This document shows positions 1 through 11,192 of a stretch of DNA of 64,000 nucleotides, piece after piece. This DNA comes from Massospora cicadina (taxonomy: Eukaryota; Entomophthoromycota; Entomophthoromycetes; Entomophthorales; Entomophthoraceae). The stretch is taken from the NCBI GenBank assembly GCA_022478985.1, contig JAKSZP010008057.1, positions 91,974 through 155,973 of the forward strand. The letters are read 5' to 3'. Below the pieces are notes generated by a model that was not told the DNA's origin, did no database searches, and saw only the letters and a list, made by a program, of their open reading frames with translations. Each line of letters starts with the position of its first letter. The first letter of the stretch is position 1. The position numbers and the translations under genes were made by a program.

Positions 1-776
1 TTGGCACTAAAGCCTGATGTGGAACATCATATGTTGTATGGGACTGAGGGTGCAGAAAGAACAGTCTCTGAAGGGGCTTACAGCATGCTGCCCTTGCAGT
101 TTGGGTCAATTGCCATTGTAGCCCCAGCAATAGTGCTACTGAAAAATAATTATGCCCCGTTAATTGGAACACTTTTATGCGCCATTTTGGGGATGTTGTT
201 GATACAATGGCGGAGACCTTTAAAATTCTGGGACAGCGGATCTCAATCTACTTTACCTCCAGTGGAGTGCCAAAGGATCCAGTGCTCATGGGTCATATTA
301 ACCTTGCATATGGTGATGGGGCGATTCTGGTTCATTATCATCAACTAAGGAGAAAGACCCAAGCCCTTCCCTATCAAATATATGAATATCAAAGGCTACC
401 ACTTAAAGTTGCTGGCCCTATATCTGTCCCCTCTGGACACCAAGTAATAATAAACACCAAGTTAGAGGTGGAAGTGCCTGCTGGGCTTTATGGGGAGGTC
501 ATTGGGCCCTATCAGCAATCGCAGCTTGGGCCCCACATGGCCTCAGGCATTATACTCCTGTGGCATGGTGAGATCAAGGTTTTGGAAGTGAATCTCCAGA
601 ATGAACCAATGCAAATCTGCTGGCACCACGTAGTGGCATATTTACATTTGATCCCAGTTGAGGAGGTCCTTAGGGTTCATGAGTTTGGGTCACTGGATGA
701 ATTCGGTCTGCTCATTGAACCACAGTTTGGAGTAATGGCAGTTGTAACATGTGAAAATTTAATGGGGTTATCATAA
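1..776 (+). pseudogene. Element A pol: end of protease and PR-RT linker (partial)
   Basis: The first frame (1-348) has the C-terminal half of a retropepsin, with the hydrophobic stretch APAIVLLKNN followed by an LIGT segment. After a frame change near 180-350, the frame 177-776 carries the linker between protease and RT. That linker resembles the same region of element C (15754-16149): both share ASGII, HGEI, HLIP and FGSL/FGTL blocks. The active-site Asp lies outside the window. The reading continues as a degraded frame to 827, where element B is inserted, and resumes near 6817. Confidence 0.6.
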
Positions 777-827
777 GACCATAAAGATCAGGTGGAAGCC
801 TTATTTTCAAAATAAAAAGAATCTTTG

Positions 828-1947
828 ATAAAAGAAAACATCAAGTTAGAATTAGACAAGCCTGCCAGCCTAGGTGCTGGAGCACCCAAATGGCAAACCA
901 GAATGCCAAAGGCACTGCTGCTGGTATGATGGATATGAAACTAGAGGGGAGTTTCGCCAATAGCTGCTGATGAGCCAGAATCTCGTACAGGCACTAAATG
1001 AAATACCAGATGAACATGGACATTAACCCCAAGGAGTGTGTGAGTGCCAGTGGAAAGGGCGGTTTATTTTTCAACATAAAAAACTAAATTTTGGGGAAAT
1101 GTTTTTTTAATGGAAGATAAAGGAAGAAAAAAACCAACAATTTTCTCAGTGCGATGCAACTGATTAAATAGTGGTCAATTGATGCAGAAACAAGCAGGGA
1201 TTGGATCCCTCAAGTTTGAACTAACCAACGAATTATTTGGGGATGGGGGCAGATAAGCTCAATAGGAATTAACATTGAAGGATTTGGTGGCAGGCCAAGT
1301 TGCTGTTGGTTTGACCTCAAACGCCCAAACCGATACTTGACTGCATTTATGGTGGTTGGCATGATGGTGTCTGGCCTGATGAGCAATGGGAATCCCCCAA
1401 GTCCACCCCACGTAAGGGAAGTCCCAATTGGTTGGGAACAGGTTCAGGATGCCCAACCTGCCCATGCTCAGTCACTGGACCATTCGTTCAGTCAAAAGTG
1501 CTGCATCAGCTGCAGCTCCCAATTTTCCAGATGGGAGCTGCACATTGGGATCATCCCTGATGATTTTGGGAGGGTGTTAATTTTGATGATTGCACTGCTG
1601 AGCAAATCAAAAACGTTTGGGATTCTAGCCAATAATTCAATCTTCATCCCTTTTTTGACTATGCGGATTCCAATTGTCAGGCTTGATTTCCATCAGTTTT
1701 ATACCAATCGACTCTAATTCAGTGATCTTGGCACAGATTTCCTTAATCTGGCTAATGAGTTCAGCCAAGGTGAGCGAAGGTACAGGGGGAGGGGTCCAAA
1801 GAGGGAAGGCCATTACCCAGCGCTTGTCTATCATGTGGGTGAGGTCGCCCTGGGCGACAAGGGGTATAGCCGCCCTCTTCAGCCCCTTTTGCTCGGAATT
1901 GGGAAGAGCAACCAATCTATGCACAGGGGACATTCCCTATACTTACA
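828..1947 (-). repeat. 3' LTR of element B
   Basis: This copy pairs with 5698-6812 over its whole length; for example the block around 870-1000 recurs at 5740-5870 with few changes. The 5' end (minus strand) is TGTAAGT at 1947. The other end is decayed: ATAAAAGAAAACA here against TGTCAGGAAAACA in the partner. The polypurine tract abuts it at 1948-1963. It contains a minus-strand frame (1637-1933) also kept in the partner. Confidence 0.85.
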
Positions 1948-1963
1948 TTACCCTTTCCTTTTT
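1948..1963 (-). promoter_or_regulatory. Polypurine tract of element B
   Basis: Minus-strand purine run ending GGAAAGGGTAA directly before the TGTAAG start of the LTR. Element F has nearly the same tract in the same place (54756-54772). Such tracts prime plus-strand DNA synthesis. Confidence 0.7.
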
Positions 1964-3480
1964 CCAAAGGAAGGGCACCACCACTGGGAAACTACATGAG
2001 GGCCACATTTTTATGAGCCTTGGGCAGATTGATCACCATTACCGTTGCAACTTAATTTGGGGGGGACAGGGAGCATCAGAGTGGGACTCATGAAATGCTT
2101 CAATCAGTTCTATGCAATTAGCGCAATCCCAAGCCTTATCCCAACTGTTCCCATAAGCCAGATTCCCCTTCCATGCAATGAGATACTGAACCAACCGCCA
2201 GGATTTGTGAGATGCCAAGATGTTTCCACCTCAGCTTCCTCTGTATCCTCGATCACATTTGGTTTGGGTTCAGTGGGAATGATCCCCTTGAATGGAGACA
2301 ACTGGGACACATGGAAGATGGGGTGTTTTTTTCAATGAGCTGGCAGTTTTAACTGGAAAGCACTATTACCCAAGTCTTCTACCACCAGATGGGGACCCAG
2401 CGCTTGCTTGTAAACTTCTGGGAAGGCATCTGCATCTGCAAATGGTGAGTATCTAACATAACATGCAAACCCATCACAATATTGTATCCAGGAAGTTGTT
2501 TACAATCTGCAAACCATTTATAATCATCTATAGCCTTTTGTGAGATGCTCTCGCACCAAGGACTGGGTAGACCAAATATGCTCAACATGATCTGTGGCAG
2601 CAGGGACCTCTGGATGTAGACAGGGACCAACCGAGAAAGGTGGGTTATAACCCAACATCACTTAATAGGGAAAAACCCTATAGAAGCGTGAGTACCGTTA
2701 TTATAGGAAAATTGGCAAAAGGGAGGACATTGGCCCAGGTATCTTGTGCGGCTGACGCGTAACAATGCAAATACTGTTCCAAAATTTGGTTAACCCACTA
2801 AGTTTGTCCATCAGACTGGAGATGGTATGCAATGGATCAGTAGGGGGTGATTTTTAAAAATAGTTAAAAGCTCATTCCAAAACTGCACTGTAAATTGGGG
2901 TCCACGGTCACTGATGATTCCTGCGGAAGACCAAACATAGAGAACACATGGTGTACAAAGAGGCGAGCAGTTTCTTCTGACGTGATTGTGGAAGCACAGA
3001 GAATAAATAGAGAAAATTTGCTGAAGCAATTGACCACAACCATCACCACTGTAAACCCCTTTGAACAGGGGTGTTTGACAACAAAATCCACAGACACCAA
3101 TGTCCATGGACCCTCCTCCTGTTGTAAGGAATGTAGGAGGCCATTTCTTCCTGAGAGGTCCAACTTGGCTCAAGAGCAGGTAACACAATCGGCGATCCAG
3201 GCTGGGACTTCTTTAGTTAACCCCGCCCAGTTATAAGTCCACTTGATCAATTCAATGCATTTCTTGTTGCCCAGATGGCCGATTGTGGGAGGGTCATGAT
3301 GCGCATGAAACACATCAATTCTAAGGGAAGGAGGAACCCAAACCATGACCTAAAATAAATGAGGCCCCTCACCAAGGAATACAGGGAATGTTTATGGGTT
3401 TAAAGGGATAATTGATTAAGTAACTCCACTGCTTCAGGGCAGGACATCTAAGCTGCCAAAACCCATGAAATGAGCGGAGC
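1964..3480 (-). pseudogene. Element B integrase with C-terminal chromodomain
   Basis: Read from right to left, the HHCC zinc-binding part lies near 3170-3310 (His pair, then CVTC). The catalytic core follows, with VSVDF near 3100 and SDRGPQF near 2880, and a chromodomain lies at about 2040-2310. The core is split over frames (3163-2864 and 3188-2811), so at least one frameshift is present. The chromodomain matches that of element F: the SPFKG lead-in and an acidic VEVE-like start, then a WKG...NSW pattern that is only recovered by changing frame. In this family the chromodomain steers integration towards marked chromatin. The copy cannot make a full protein. Confidence 0.8.
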
Positions 3481-3494
3481 ATCCAGAGCCAAAT

Positions 3495-4860
3495 CTACTG
3501 AGGCGACCACAGGCTAACAATAGATAGGATTTGGGTGGTGGGGATCACAGTAACCAAGTCTGCTTCCTCTGAATCCATGGGGCAATGAGCCAGGTTATGA
3601 TTAAGAAAGTTGGGAAGCACATTCAGTGCACCTTTAACGAATTTGTATCTAAAATTGAAGCTGCATAAATCCTGATAAGTATGAGCCTGTCTATGTGCCA
3701 ATTTTTGAGGTTTCCAGAAATATAAAAGGGTTTGTTGGTCTGTATGCACAGCTAACTCATGCTGGGCTCCCTGTAACAGGTACCGCCAATGAGTCAATGC
3801 CCATGCTACAGATGTCAATTCCTTATCATAAATGGCCCATAATTGCTCAGTTGAAATATATTTCTTGGAAAAGTAAGCAACCAGATGTTCTAAGCCATCA
3901 TGCTCCTAGAGCAGAACTGCTACTGCTGAAGCATCACAAGCAACGATATACAGCTTAGTGGGGTCCACATGTTTTAGAATAGGGGGTGATAAGAATACTT
4001 CTTTAATTGATTTAAACGCCTGCTGGCATTCAGAGGTCCAGCGGAAAGGCACATTCTTGCCCGTGAGGGGGTGGAGAGGAGCAGCTAACTGGGAAAGGGT
4101 TGGGGGAAATTTATATAGGAAAATAATAGTACCCAAGAAACTCTGTAATTGTTTCTGGGTTGTTGGAGTTGGCCACTTGTAGATGACATCTAACTTGGGC
4201 GGGATCACGTACCCATCTTTTAAGACCAAGTTCCCAAGAAAGGTAACTTTCTCCTTATAAAACTTGAATTTTGAAGGCTTGAAAAACAGGCCCGTTTTGT
4301 GAAAAACAGACACGACCACTTCTAAGTCTTTAGCGTGTTGTTTGGGAGTTGGAGAATGAACCAGAATGTCATCAATGTATGTGACCGCGCATTTAAATTG
4401 AAGGTCGCCCAGCACACTATCAATCATTTGTTGAAAGGTGGCTGGCGTGTTCTTCAGCCCAAAGGGCATTACGCGGAACTGAAAGATACCTCATTTGGTA
4501 TGAATCGCAGTAAGCCATTCTTGACCTTCCATTACCCTTATTTGGTTAAAGGCATTGATGAGATCAAGTTTGGAAAACACGTGAGACTTTGCAATCGCTT
4601 GACTGATAGTCTGTTCAAGGGGCAAAGAGTAGGGATCACTCACTGTAATTTTATTTAGGTGGCCATAATCCATGCAAGGGCGGAGAGAACCATGGACTTC
4701 TAAGCAAAAACAATGAGGGAGGCAATTGGTGACGTCTCTTTAAACAACAAACCTTTCTTGAGCATATTGTCTAACCAGGTGTTAAGAGCAACCTCCTCTT
4801 CTGCCGTGTGCAGATACAAAGGGCAGTTGATGTTCACCAACTGAACCGTTGTTCAGAATA
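3495..4860 (-). pseudogene. Element B reverse transcriptase and RNase H
   Basis: Frame 4673-4491 holds the early RT motifs (MDYGHLNKI, then FSKLDLINAFNQI). Frame 4469-3906 holds MPFGLKNTPATFQ, an intact YIDD box near 4370, the TFLG block and the RT-RNase H connection PLTGKN. Frame 3818-3495 is the rest of RNase H (YLLQGAQHEL, then HTDQ). A stop separates the first two frames and another separates RNase H. The order and spacing match element F almost block for block. Confidence 0.85.
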
Positions 4861-5115
4861 CTAAGTCGAAAATAGTGTGGGGGAGAAGATGGTCCACCTT
4901 CTCAGAATTGAAGATACTCCAATAGCACATCAATTCTTTGGGAAAGTCAGATGGAAGGCCCAAAGGGGAAACGAGGGAAGTAATGGAGCTGCGACCTTGG
5001 GTTTTCTTGAGGGTATTAACTAAAGGAAATTCTCCCTCCTTTTGATCATTGGCAAATGACAACATATTTGACTCTAGATGAATCTTAACATGTTGCCAGC
5101 GCCACCATCCAACCT

Positions 5116-5694
5116 CTAAGATAACTGGAAACACCAAGTTCGACATTGATGAGAACTGATCACAAAAGCTGAACTGATGTATTGAGAATGAAACTGGCGG
5201 TGAACTAGGTATGAGGTCTGGGAGGCTGAAGAAGCAACCATCACCGAAGGACCTACATCCATGTCAAATTCCAATCGTTGGGCTAGTTCAACACTCATAA
5301 AATTGCCTGCGGCTCCAGTATCCACCAAAGCCTCAAAGGAAACATGGTAAGACCCAACACTAATCTTCATGGATAGTAAGAAGTAAGCAAAGTACACTTT
5401 ATTGGTAGTTGTGGTTAAATATAGTGATACCAAAGAGATGATAGTGGAGTCAGGGGAAACTGCTAGGTTCATAGGAGGAGTAAGCCCGTCGCAAGTCAGG
5501 TTGTCAGAACCTACTGACATGGGCACAATAGCCGCAGCAACTGTGGGGTGTAGATTGGACATTTTGAGTGGAACTAGGCTATCATGGCCAGGGTAAATTT
5601 TCTTCACACCCTGGTTTAGCTGAAAAGAAGGGACCATTGCTGCGCCAATATCTATGAAAAAGACGGAAATGGTTAGAAATAATGGTTTGGTCAA
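5116..5694 (-). pseudogene. Element B aspartic protease
   Basis: A 192-codon minus-strand frame contains the retropepsin active site as LVDTGAAGNF near 5325 and stays open to 5116. The PVILEVGWW motif follows in another frame (5146-4853). It begins almost at the inner edge of the 5' LTR, about 0.37 kb from LTR to active site, against about 1.2 kb in element F. There is therefore no room for a normal gag. An active protease would have to come from a related copy. Confidence 0.75.
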
Positions 5695-5697
5695 TTA

Positions 5698-6812
5698 TGT
5701 CAGGAAAACAGCAAGTTAGAATTAGACCAGACTGCCAGCCTAGGTGCCAGAGCACTTGAATGGCAAACCAGAATGCCAAAGACACTGCTGCTGGTATGAT
5801 GGATATGAAACTAGAGGGGAGTTTCGCCAATAGCTGCTGATGAGCCAGAATCTCATACAGGCACTAAATGATATACCAGATGAATATGACCAATAACCCC
5901 GAGGGGTGTGTGAGTGCCAGTGGAAAGGGCGGTTTATTTTTCAACATAAAAAACTAAATTTGGGAAATGATTTTTTAATGGGAAATAAAGGAAGAAAAAA
6001 CCAACAATTTTCTCAGTGCGATGCAACTGATTAAATAGTGGTCAATTGATGCAGAAACAAGCAGGGATTGGATCCCTCAAGTTTGAACTAACCAACGAAT
6101 TATTTGGGGATGGGGGAAGATAAGCTCAATAGGAACTAACATTGAAGGATTTGGTGGCAGGCCAAGTTGCTGTTGGTTTGACCTCAAATGCCCAAACTGA
6201 GACTCGACTGCATTTATGGTGGTTGGCACGATGGTGTCTGGCCTGATGAGCAATGGGAATCCCCCAAGGCCACCTCACGTAAGGGAAGCCCCAATTGGTT
6301 GGAACCAGTTTCAGGATGCCCAACCTGCCCATGCTCAGTCACTGGACCATTCGTTCAGTCAAAAGTGCTGCATCAGCCACAACTTATAATTTTACAGATG
6401 AGAGCTGCATGTCAGGGATCATCCCAAAGACACAAGCGGGGGTTAATTTCAATGATCATACTGCTGAGTGAATCGAAACTGTTAGCAATTCCAGCTAATA
6501 ACTCCAATCTTCATCCCTTTTTGACTATGTGGATTCCAATTGTTGGGCTTGATTTCCATCAGTTTCAGACCAATCGACTTTAATTTGACGATCTTGTCAC
6601 AGATTTCCTTAACCTTGCTAATGAGTTCGGCTGAGTTGAGTGATGGTACCAGGGGAGGGGTCCAAAGAGGGAAGGCCATTACCCAGCACTCATCTACCAC
6701 ATGGGCGAGGTCGCCCTAGGTGACGAGGGTATAGCCGCCCTCTTCAGCCCCTTTGCTTGGAAACGGGAAGAGCGACCAATATATGCACAGGGGACGTTCC
6801 CCTGAACTTACA
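5698..6812 (-). repeat. 5' LTR of element B
   Basis: Upstream LTR in the minus orientation. It starts TGTAAGT at 6812 and ends CTGACA at 5698. The first internal bases (TAATTGACC...) resemble those after the 5' LTR of element F and do not begin with TGG, so no ordinary tRNA-3'-end primer site is evident. Frame 6700-6482 repeats the LTR-borne reading seen in the 3' copy. Confidence 0.85.
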
Positions 6813-6838
6813 TTTGCTGTTAAAAACTATGATTTAGG

Positions 6839-8170
6839 GTGCGCATAGGGGGTGGTTCATCGATTGAACACTGGAATCATCCTCCCATTAGGTCCCAGCC
6901 AATCCACAAGTCAAGAACAGCTGAAGAAGTAGTTACTGAGAAAATTGAAAAGCTTTTGGAGCAAGGGTTGCTCAAACTGTCAAAAGGTCTGTGGTCTTCA
7001 CCTGTTCTGATTGTAAAAAAGAAGAACGGCTCCAATCAAATAATAATAGATTACTGGAAGCTCAATATTATCACCAAGAAGGACTCATACCCTTGCCGTG
7101 GATCAATGATGCTTTAGATTGGTTAGGGGGAGCTCGTTACTTCTCAGCAATGGATTTGATATCTGGTATTGGCAAATCAAGTTGCCTGTAGCAGAACAGG
7201 AGAAATGCGCCATACTCACATCCAAGGTGCTTTTTAACTGATCTGTATACCCCAAGGGCTGTGTAATGCCCCGGCTATGTTCCAATGGGCAATGGACACT
7301 ATCCTTGGCGATATTAAGTTATCATGTGTCCTTGTGTACCTTGACAACATCAATGTATTCTCTTGTGCATTTTCTGAGCACCTTAATCATTTGGATGAGG
7401 TATTCCGCCAACTGGCTGAGTCTAACATCAAGATCAAACCCTGGAAATGCCACTTCTCTAAGGATCATCTGGAGTACCTCAGCTTCATAGTCAATGTGGC
7501 TGGGTTGAAACCTCAACCAGCCAAGGTGGAGGCTATCCATAAGATGACTACGCCAAACAGTAAGCGGGAAATATAGATAGTTTTGGGGGGGTCAGCTACA
7601 AACCGATTCATACCCAACTTTAGTTGTATTGGAGGACCGCTATTTGAGTTATTAAAAAAGGATGCCATGTTTGAATGGATGAAACTTCATCAACACTCTT
7701 TTGACACACTATGGATGGCCTTAATTAATGTGCCAGTGCTCTGCTACCCAAATTTTTATAAAGAATTCATTGTCAGATGGATGCATCACTTTCCACCATT
7801 GGGGCGGTGCTATCTTTAAAAAAATGATGAGGGGGAGGAGCATCCAGTTACATACTGCAGTAAGAGCTTGAACTTTCATGAGTGTAATTATCCTTTGACT
7901 GAGCGAGAGCGCTTAGCGGTGATATACACATATAAGCAATTTAGGGTATATCTGCATGAAGTGAAGTTAAAGGTCGTAACAGAATATGCTTCATTATGCT
8001 GGTTGCAGAATCTTAAGGAGCTGGAAGAGCGCCTAGCTTAGTGGGCCCTCAAACTGCAGGCTTATGACTTTGAGATCATCTACCAACCTGGTGCAAAACA
8101 CCATAATGCTGATTGCTTGTCAAGATTGCCAATGGTGGCTGTCACTGCAGATCTGAGTGACATAAGGTTT
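6839..8170 (+). pseudogene. Element A reverse transcriptase and RNase H
   Basis: RT begins with the charged lead-in (TEKIEKLLEQGLL), then SSPVLIVKKKNGSNQ, the FSAMDLISG block in another frame, and CNAPAMFQWAMD. The catalytic box reads YLDN near 7338 where YLDD is expected. Frame 7277-7576 continues to the TPNSKRE connection. RNase H follows at about 7600-8150, ending in the usual GAKHHNADCLSRLP-like tail. At least four frame changes or stops are present. The protein would be inactive even if joined, because of the YLDN box. Confidence 0.8.
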
Positions 8171-8289
8171 GACAAGGTTCTCAGCTGAAAGTACGTTGAT
8201 GAACCACCTCAAGTCATCAAGGTATTATATGGAATAAGGGCCAATATGCTCCTAAAGAATGGCGAGTTGTACAAGTGGATAGGGGACAC

Positions 8290-8816
8290 CCACCCCCTTG
8301 TTGAGGGTATTCCTATCCCCAATTTTCCTCTGATTTTGAGGAAGGTGTGAAGTATGAGATTGAAGATCTTGCTTTCAGTGTGAGCCACACTCGCATCGAT
8401 GCAGCAAAAACTTCTCTTTTTGATCCCAATTATCCCAAAACCCGCTGGCGCATCAAGTCATTTACTTGTGTGGCGGCTCTCATCATTTTTGCTGAGCATC
8501 AACTTGCTCAATACGTTGAGGCGATGGACACCACCAGGCTCATTAATGAAGTAAACCCCAACTATACCTCCTTATGCCCCATGTCACTGATGCTTCCACC
8601 CCAATGCTGTCCGCCATGGTCTGCTAGCTAAAGTGGGTGCCGGACAAAAGTTTCCCCAAAGCCTCCTCGCCATCTGATATGGCTTCCTAGGCTGATAACC
8701 TAGGGGCTATATTAGGATTTTTTTTAATTTATGATAATCCCTTTGTTTGGCCCATTTGCGAATAAAGATGCGTGGTGGCTCCCCCTTTTGGGTTGGGCAC
8801 TACTAGTACTAAAAAA
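8290..8816 (+). mobile_element. Internally deleted LINE derivative inserted in element A
   Basis: The insert is flanked by an exact 12-bp duplication, gataggggacac, at 8278-8289 and 8817-8828, and ends in a short A run. Bases 8296-8528 match the start of the LINE ORF1 at 61849-62073: both encode VEGIPIPNFP, FDPNYP and EHQLAQY blocks. After 8528 the sequence switches to a non-coding tail of about 290 bp. It thus joins a 5' piece of a LINE to a different tail, which I infer to be the LINE 3' end. The host integrase reading resumes after the second duplication. Confidence 0.8.
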
Positions 8817-8828
8817 GATAGGGGACAC

Positions 8829-9930
8829 TACCATGAATATCCCAAGACCTTCCGCATGACCAAATATTATTATGAGCGCACATCAAGCAGTCAGACATAA
8901 TGGAGTATGAAAGACCCTAGAAATGTTGAGATCGTGGTACTACTAGGAAAGATTGAAATTTGACATGCTCAAAACGATCTCCTGCTGCCACCAGTGCCAA
9001 GTGGAGAAGCCATTCCACCAAAAGTCTTCATACCAGTTAGTGAAACCTCACTTTGCTTGGCATACAGTTTCTATTGATGTAATAAGGCCTCTGCTGACTG
9101 TAACAAAACTGGTCCAAGTATATTCCAGTAGCGATTGACCACTTGACCAGGTGGGTTGAGTCACAGGCAATATGCAATCTGGGGGCGGTCGCTGTGGCTA
9201 AGTTTGCGATGGAGTGTATAATCCAGCAACACAGTTGTCCTCAGTTCATCCTTACTGATAATGGGACCTACTTCACCTTCCACATTTTACCCAAGATTAA
9301 CAAACTTATGGCCATCCGTGGGGTTCTAACGGCCCCTTATCACCCAGAATTCAATGGTATGGTCGAATGGGTCAATGGGAAACTGGTGAATATACTTCAG
9401 AAGCTGGTAACAGATAGACCTTTTGATTGGAGTGCCCTCCTTTCCACTGCTGTCTTTGCTTACAACGTCAGTTATTACTTGGAAACGGGAAAGAGTCCCT
9501 TCCAGTTATTATATGAGTGGCACCCAGCTCTACCCGCCCTGCTCTATGCCTGCATGGAAGATACCAGCGTTATGGATTATCACCGCTACTTGACCAACTT
9601 ATTTTATATGCTGATTAAGCTGCAAACTAAAGTATACTCATTCAGCTAGCCAAGAAAATTAAGAATAAGGGTGCCAATTAGGTACGGCGTAGTGGGATAG
9701 CTCAGTTCAAATATGGTGGCATGATTCTATTCCATTATCAACATGAGTTTGGGCGGAAGCACAAATTGGACAGTATCTGGATTGGGTCATATGAAATAGT
9801 TGAGAATACTAGTGTGAATGCTTATACTATCAAGGACCCTGCAAGCTGTCAGATCATTAACTTAGTGCATGTAAAGTTCCTCTGGTCATATAAGCAATAG
9901 GAGCCTTATCATCCAGTCAAAGGGGGGGGG
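8829..9930 (+). pseudogene. Element A integrase
   Basis: The zinc-binding part is near 8870-9000 (an AHQAVRHNG helix, then CCHQC). The core is in frame 9143-9649, with LTDNGTYF as the second Asp motif and a GMVEWVNGKL block holding the catalytic Glu. A degraded C-terminal domain with a WIGSYEIV patch, the counterpart of GPY/F, lies near 9780. The first Asp motif (VSIDVI near 9070) is in the preceding frame (8953-9138). Stops occur at 9136, 9647 and 9680. Confidence 0.75.
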
Positions 9931-10100
9931 TAATGTTGTGATTCTGATATGACTGGACAATATGCATTAAGACATGTCGCCAAAAATGGGTTGAATCCAC
10001 CAAGCCTGATTATGAGTTACAATTATCAAGCGCCTTAGGATGAGGCAATATTGGGTTGGAAAGGTATATTGGGCTGCCTCCAAATTAAGTGAAAGGGTGA
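9918..10100 (+). repeat. Polypurine tract and start of element A 3' LTR
   Basis: A run of G after AAA (9918-9930) precedes TGTTGTG at 9934, which I take as the LTR start. The LTR continues to 10100, where element C is inserted, and resumes at 20852. No 5' LTR is in the window to confirm the limits. Confidence 0.55.
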
Positions 10101-11192
10101 TGTTAAAAATCTAGGGGCTTTGCTGCTTATTCACAAATATCAACCCCTAAATTGATAACTGCACGGATTCAAAGTTGTGCAATTCTTGTGTTGTCTGATG
10201 ATATATATACAATTTAAAATAGTATGAAGACTATTATCTGTAGTTTGATAGATCACTAGTGTTGGGTCCAACGCTTGACCAGTATTTCTTTTCAAAATAC
10301 TATAGATGACCTTTCTTCAGGTTTATTCCCTTATCCGCCTAACTTGATCCACACTCAGATCCTAGTTTACAGCCTATACTCTGGGGACACACAGTCAGCG
10401 GCAATCCCATCTCAGCTCAGCTTCTCTTCTCTAGATCCTCAATCCTTATTCCTTATTCATACTAAAGAGTCTCCAAACAAAGCACACAGCATTAAATTCC
10501 TTGAAGATGAATAGAACTAATAATGAGTTCTGCATAAGTATTTTTTATCAAGTGATTTCTCAGGGAGTTTATAGTAGAACTTCGGCACTCAGCCCTCAGT
10601 TGGCACCTCAGCAATGAAACGGCAGCCATTGCCATTGAATCACCCTTCATTGTCTCATTAGCGATGTTCTTCCCCATCCTGACTAGGATTCTGTCATTGA
10701 ACAACCTTGAGATATAAAAAGAAAAGAGTCAGAAAACGTGTCCCTAACGTTTTCTACCCAATCCCAGTAAACCAACCATATTTGGCGAGTGACCTGATTA
10801 GGTAATGGGACTTGTTATACAATAAAACAGGTCGCAAACCAACTGATCAATTTGCTAATTGCAGGCAGCATCACTCAACTCACAACTTGATCCTTAAATT
10901 CCCAATCAGTTGGTGATGAAACCCAACCAATCCCAATTGGTACTCTTGATAGTTAAACATCAATCAGCTATCAGATGCCCCCATTTTGTTGGCAACTCTT
11001 CCTTACAAGATCTTAAGAGTCCACCTGGATCAATCCTCACTGGATCTAAACCAGGCGACTTACCTAAAATCCCCCAAGCATTGTTAACCCAAAATTGTGG
11101 TCAACCAATATCTAACTCATTAGCTATAGGGAATTATCCCTTAGTGGCCATGGTAATCTAACGGCTCCAAAATGTGGGCAAAAATCCCAACA
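10101..11192 (-). repeat. 3' LTR of element C
   Basis: It pairs with 19764-20846. On the minus strand it starts TGTTGGGATTTTTGCC and ends TTTTTAACA. A purine-rich GGCAAGAGGGGTGATG (minus strand) sits directly upstream at 11193-11208 and is the likely polypurine tract. Confidence 0.85.

Larger units (their letters stand above)
828..6812 (-). mobile_element. Ty3 chromovirus B, nested in element A
   Basis: Two direct repeats of about 1.1 kb (828-1947 and 5698-6812) flank a minus-strand PR-RT-RNaseH-IN-chromodomain reading. Read on the minus strand the LTR starts TGTAAGT and is preceded at the 3' copy by a purine tract, exactly as in element F, so B and F belong to one clade. A 4-bp duplication, tttg, sits at 824-827 and 6813-6816. 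The host element A is coding on both sides, which supports a real insertion. Internal length is only about 3.75 kb against about 4.6 kb in F, and the missing part is gag. Confidence 0.85.
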
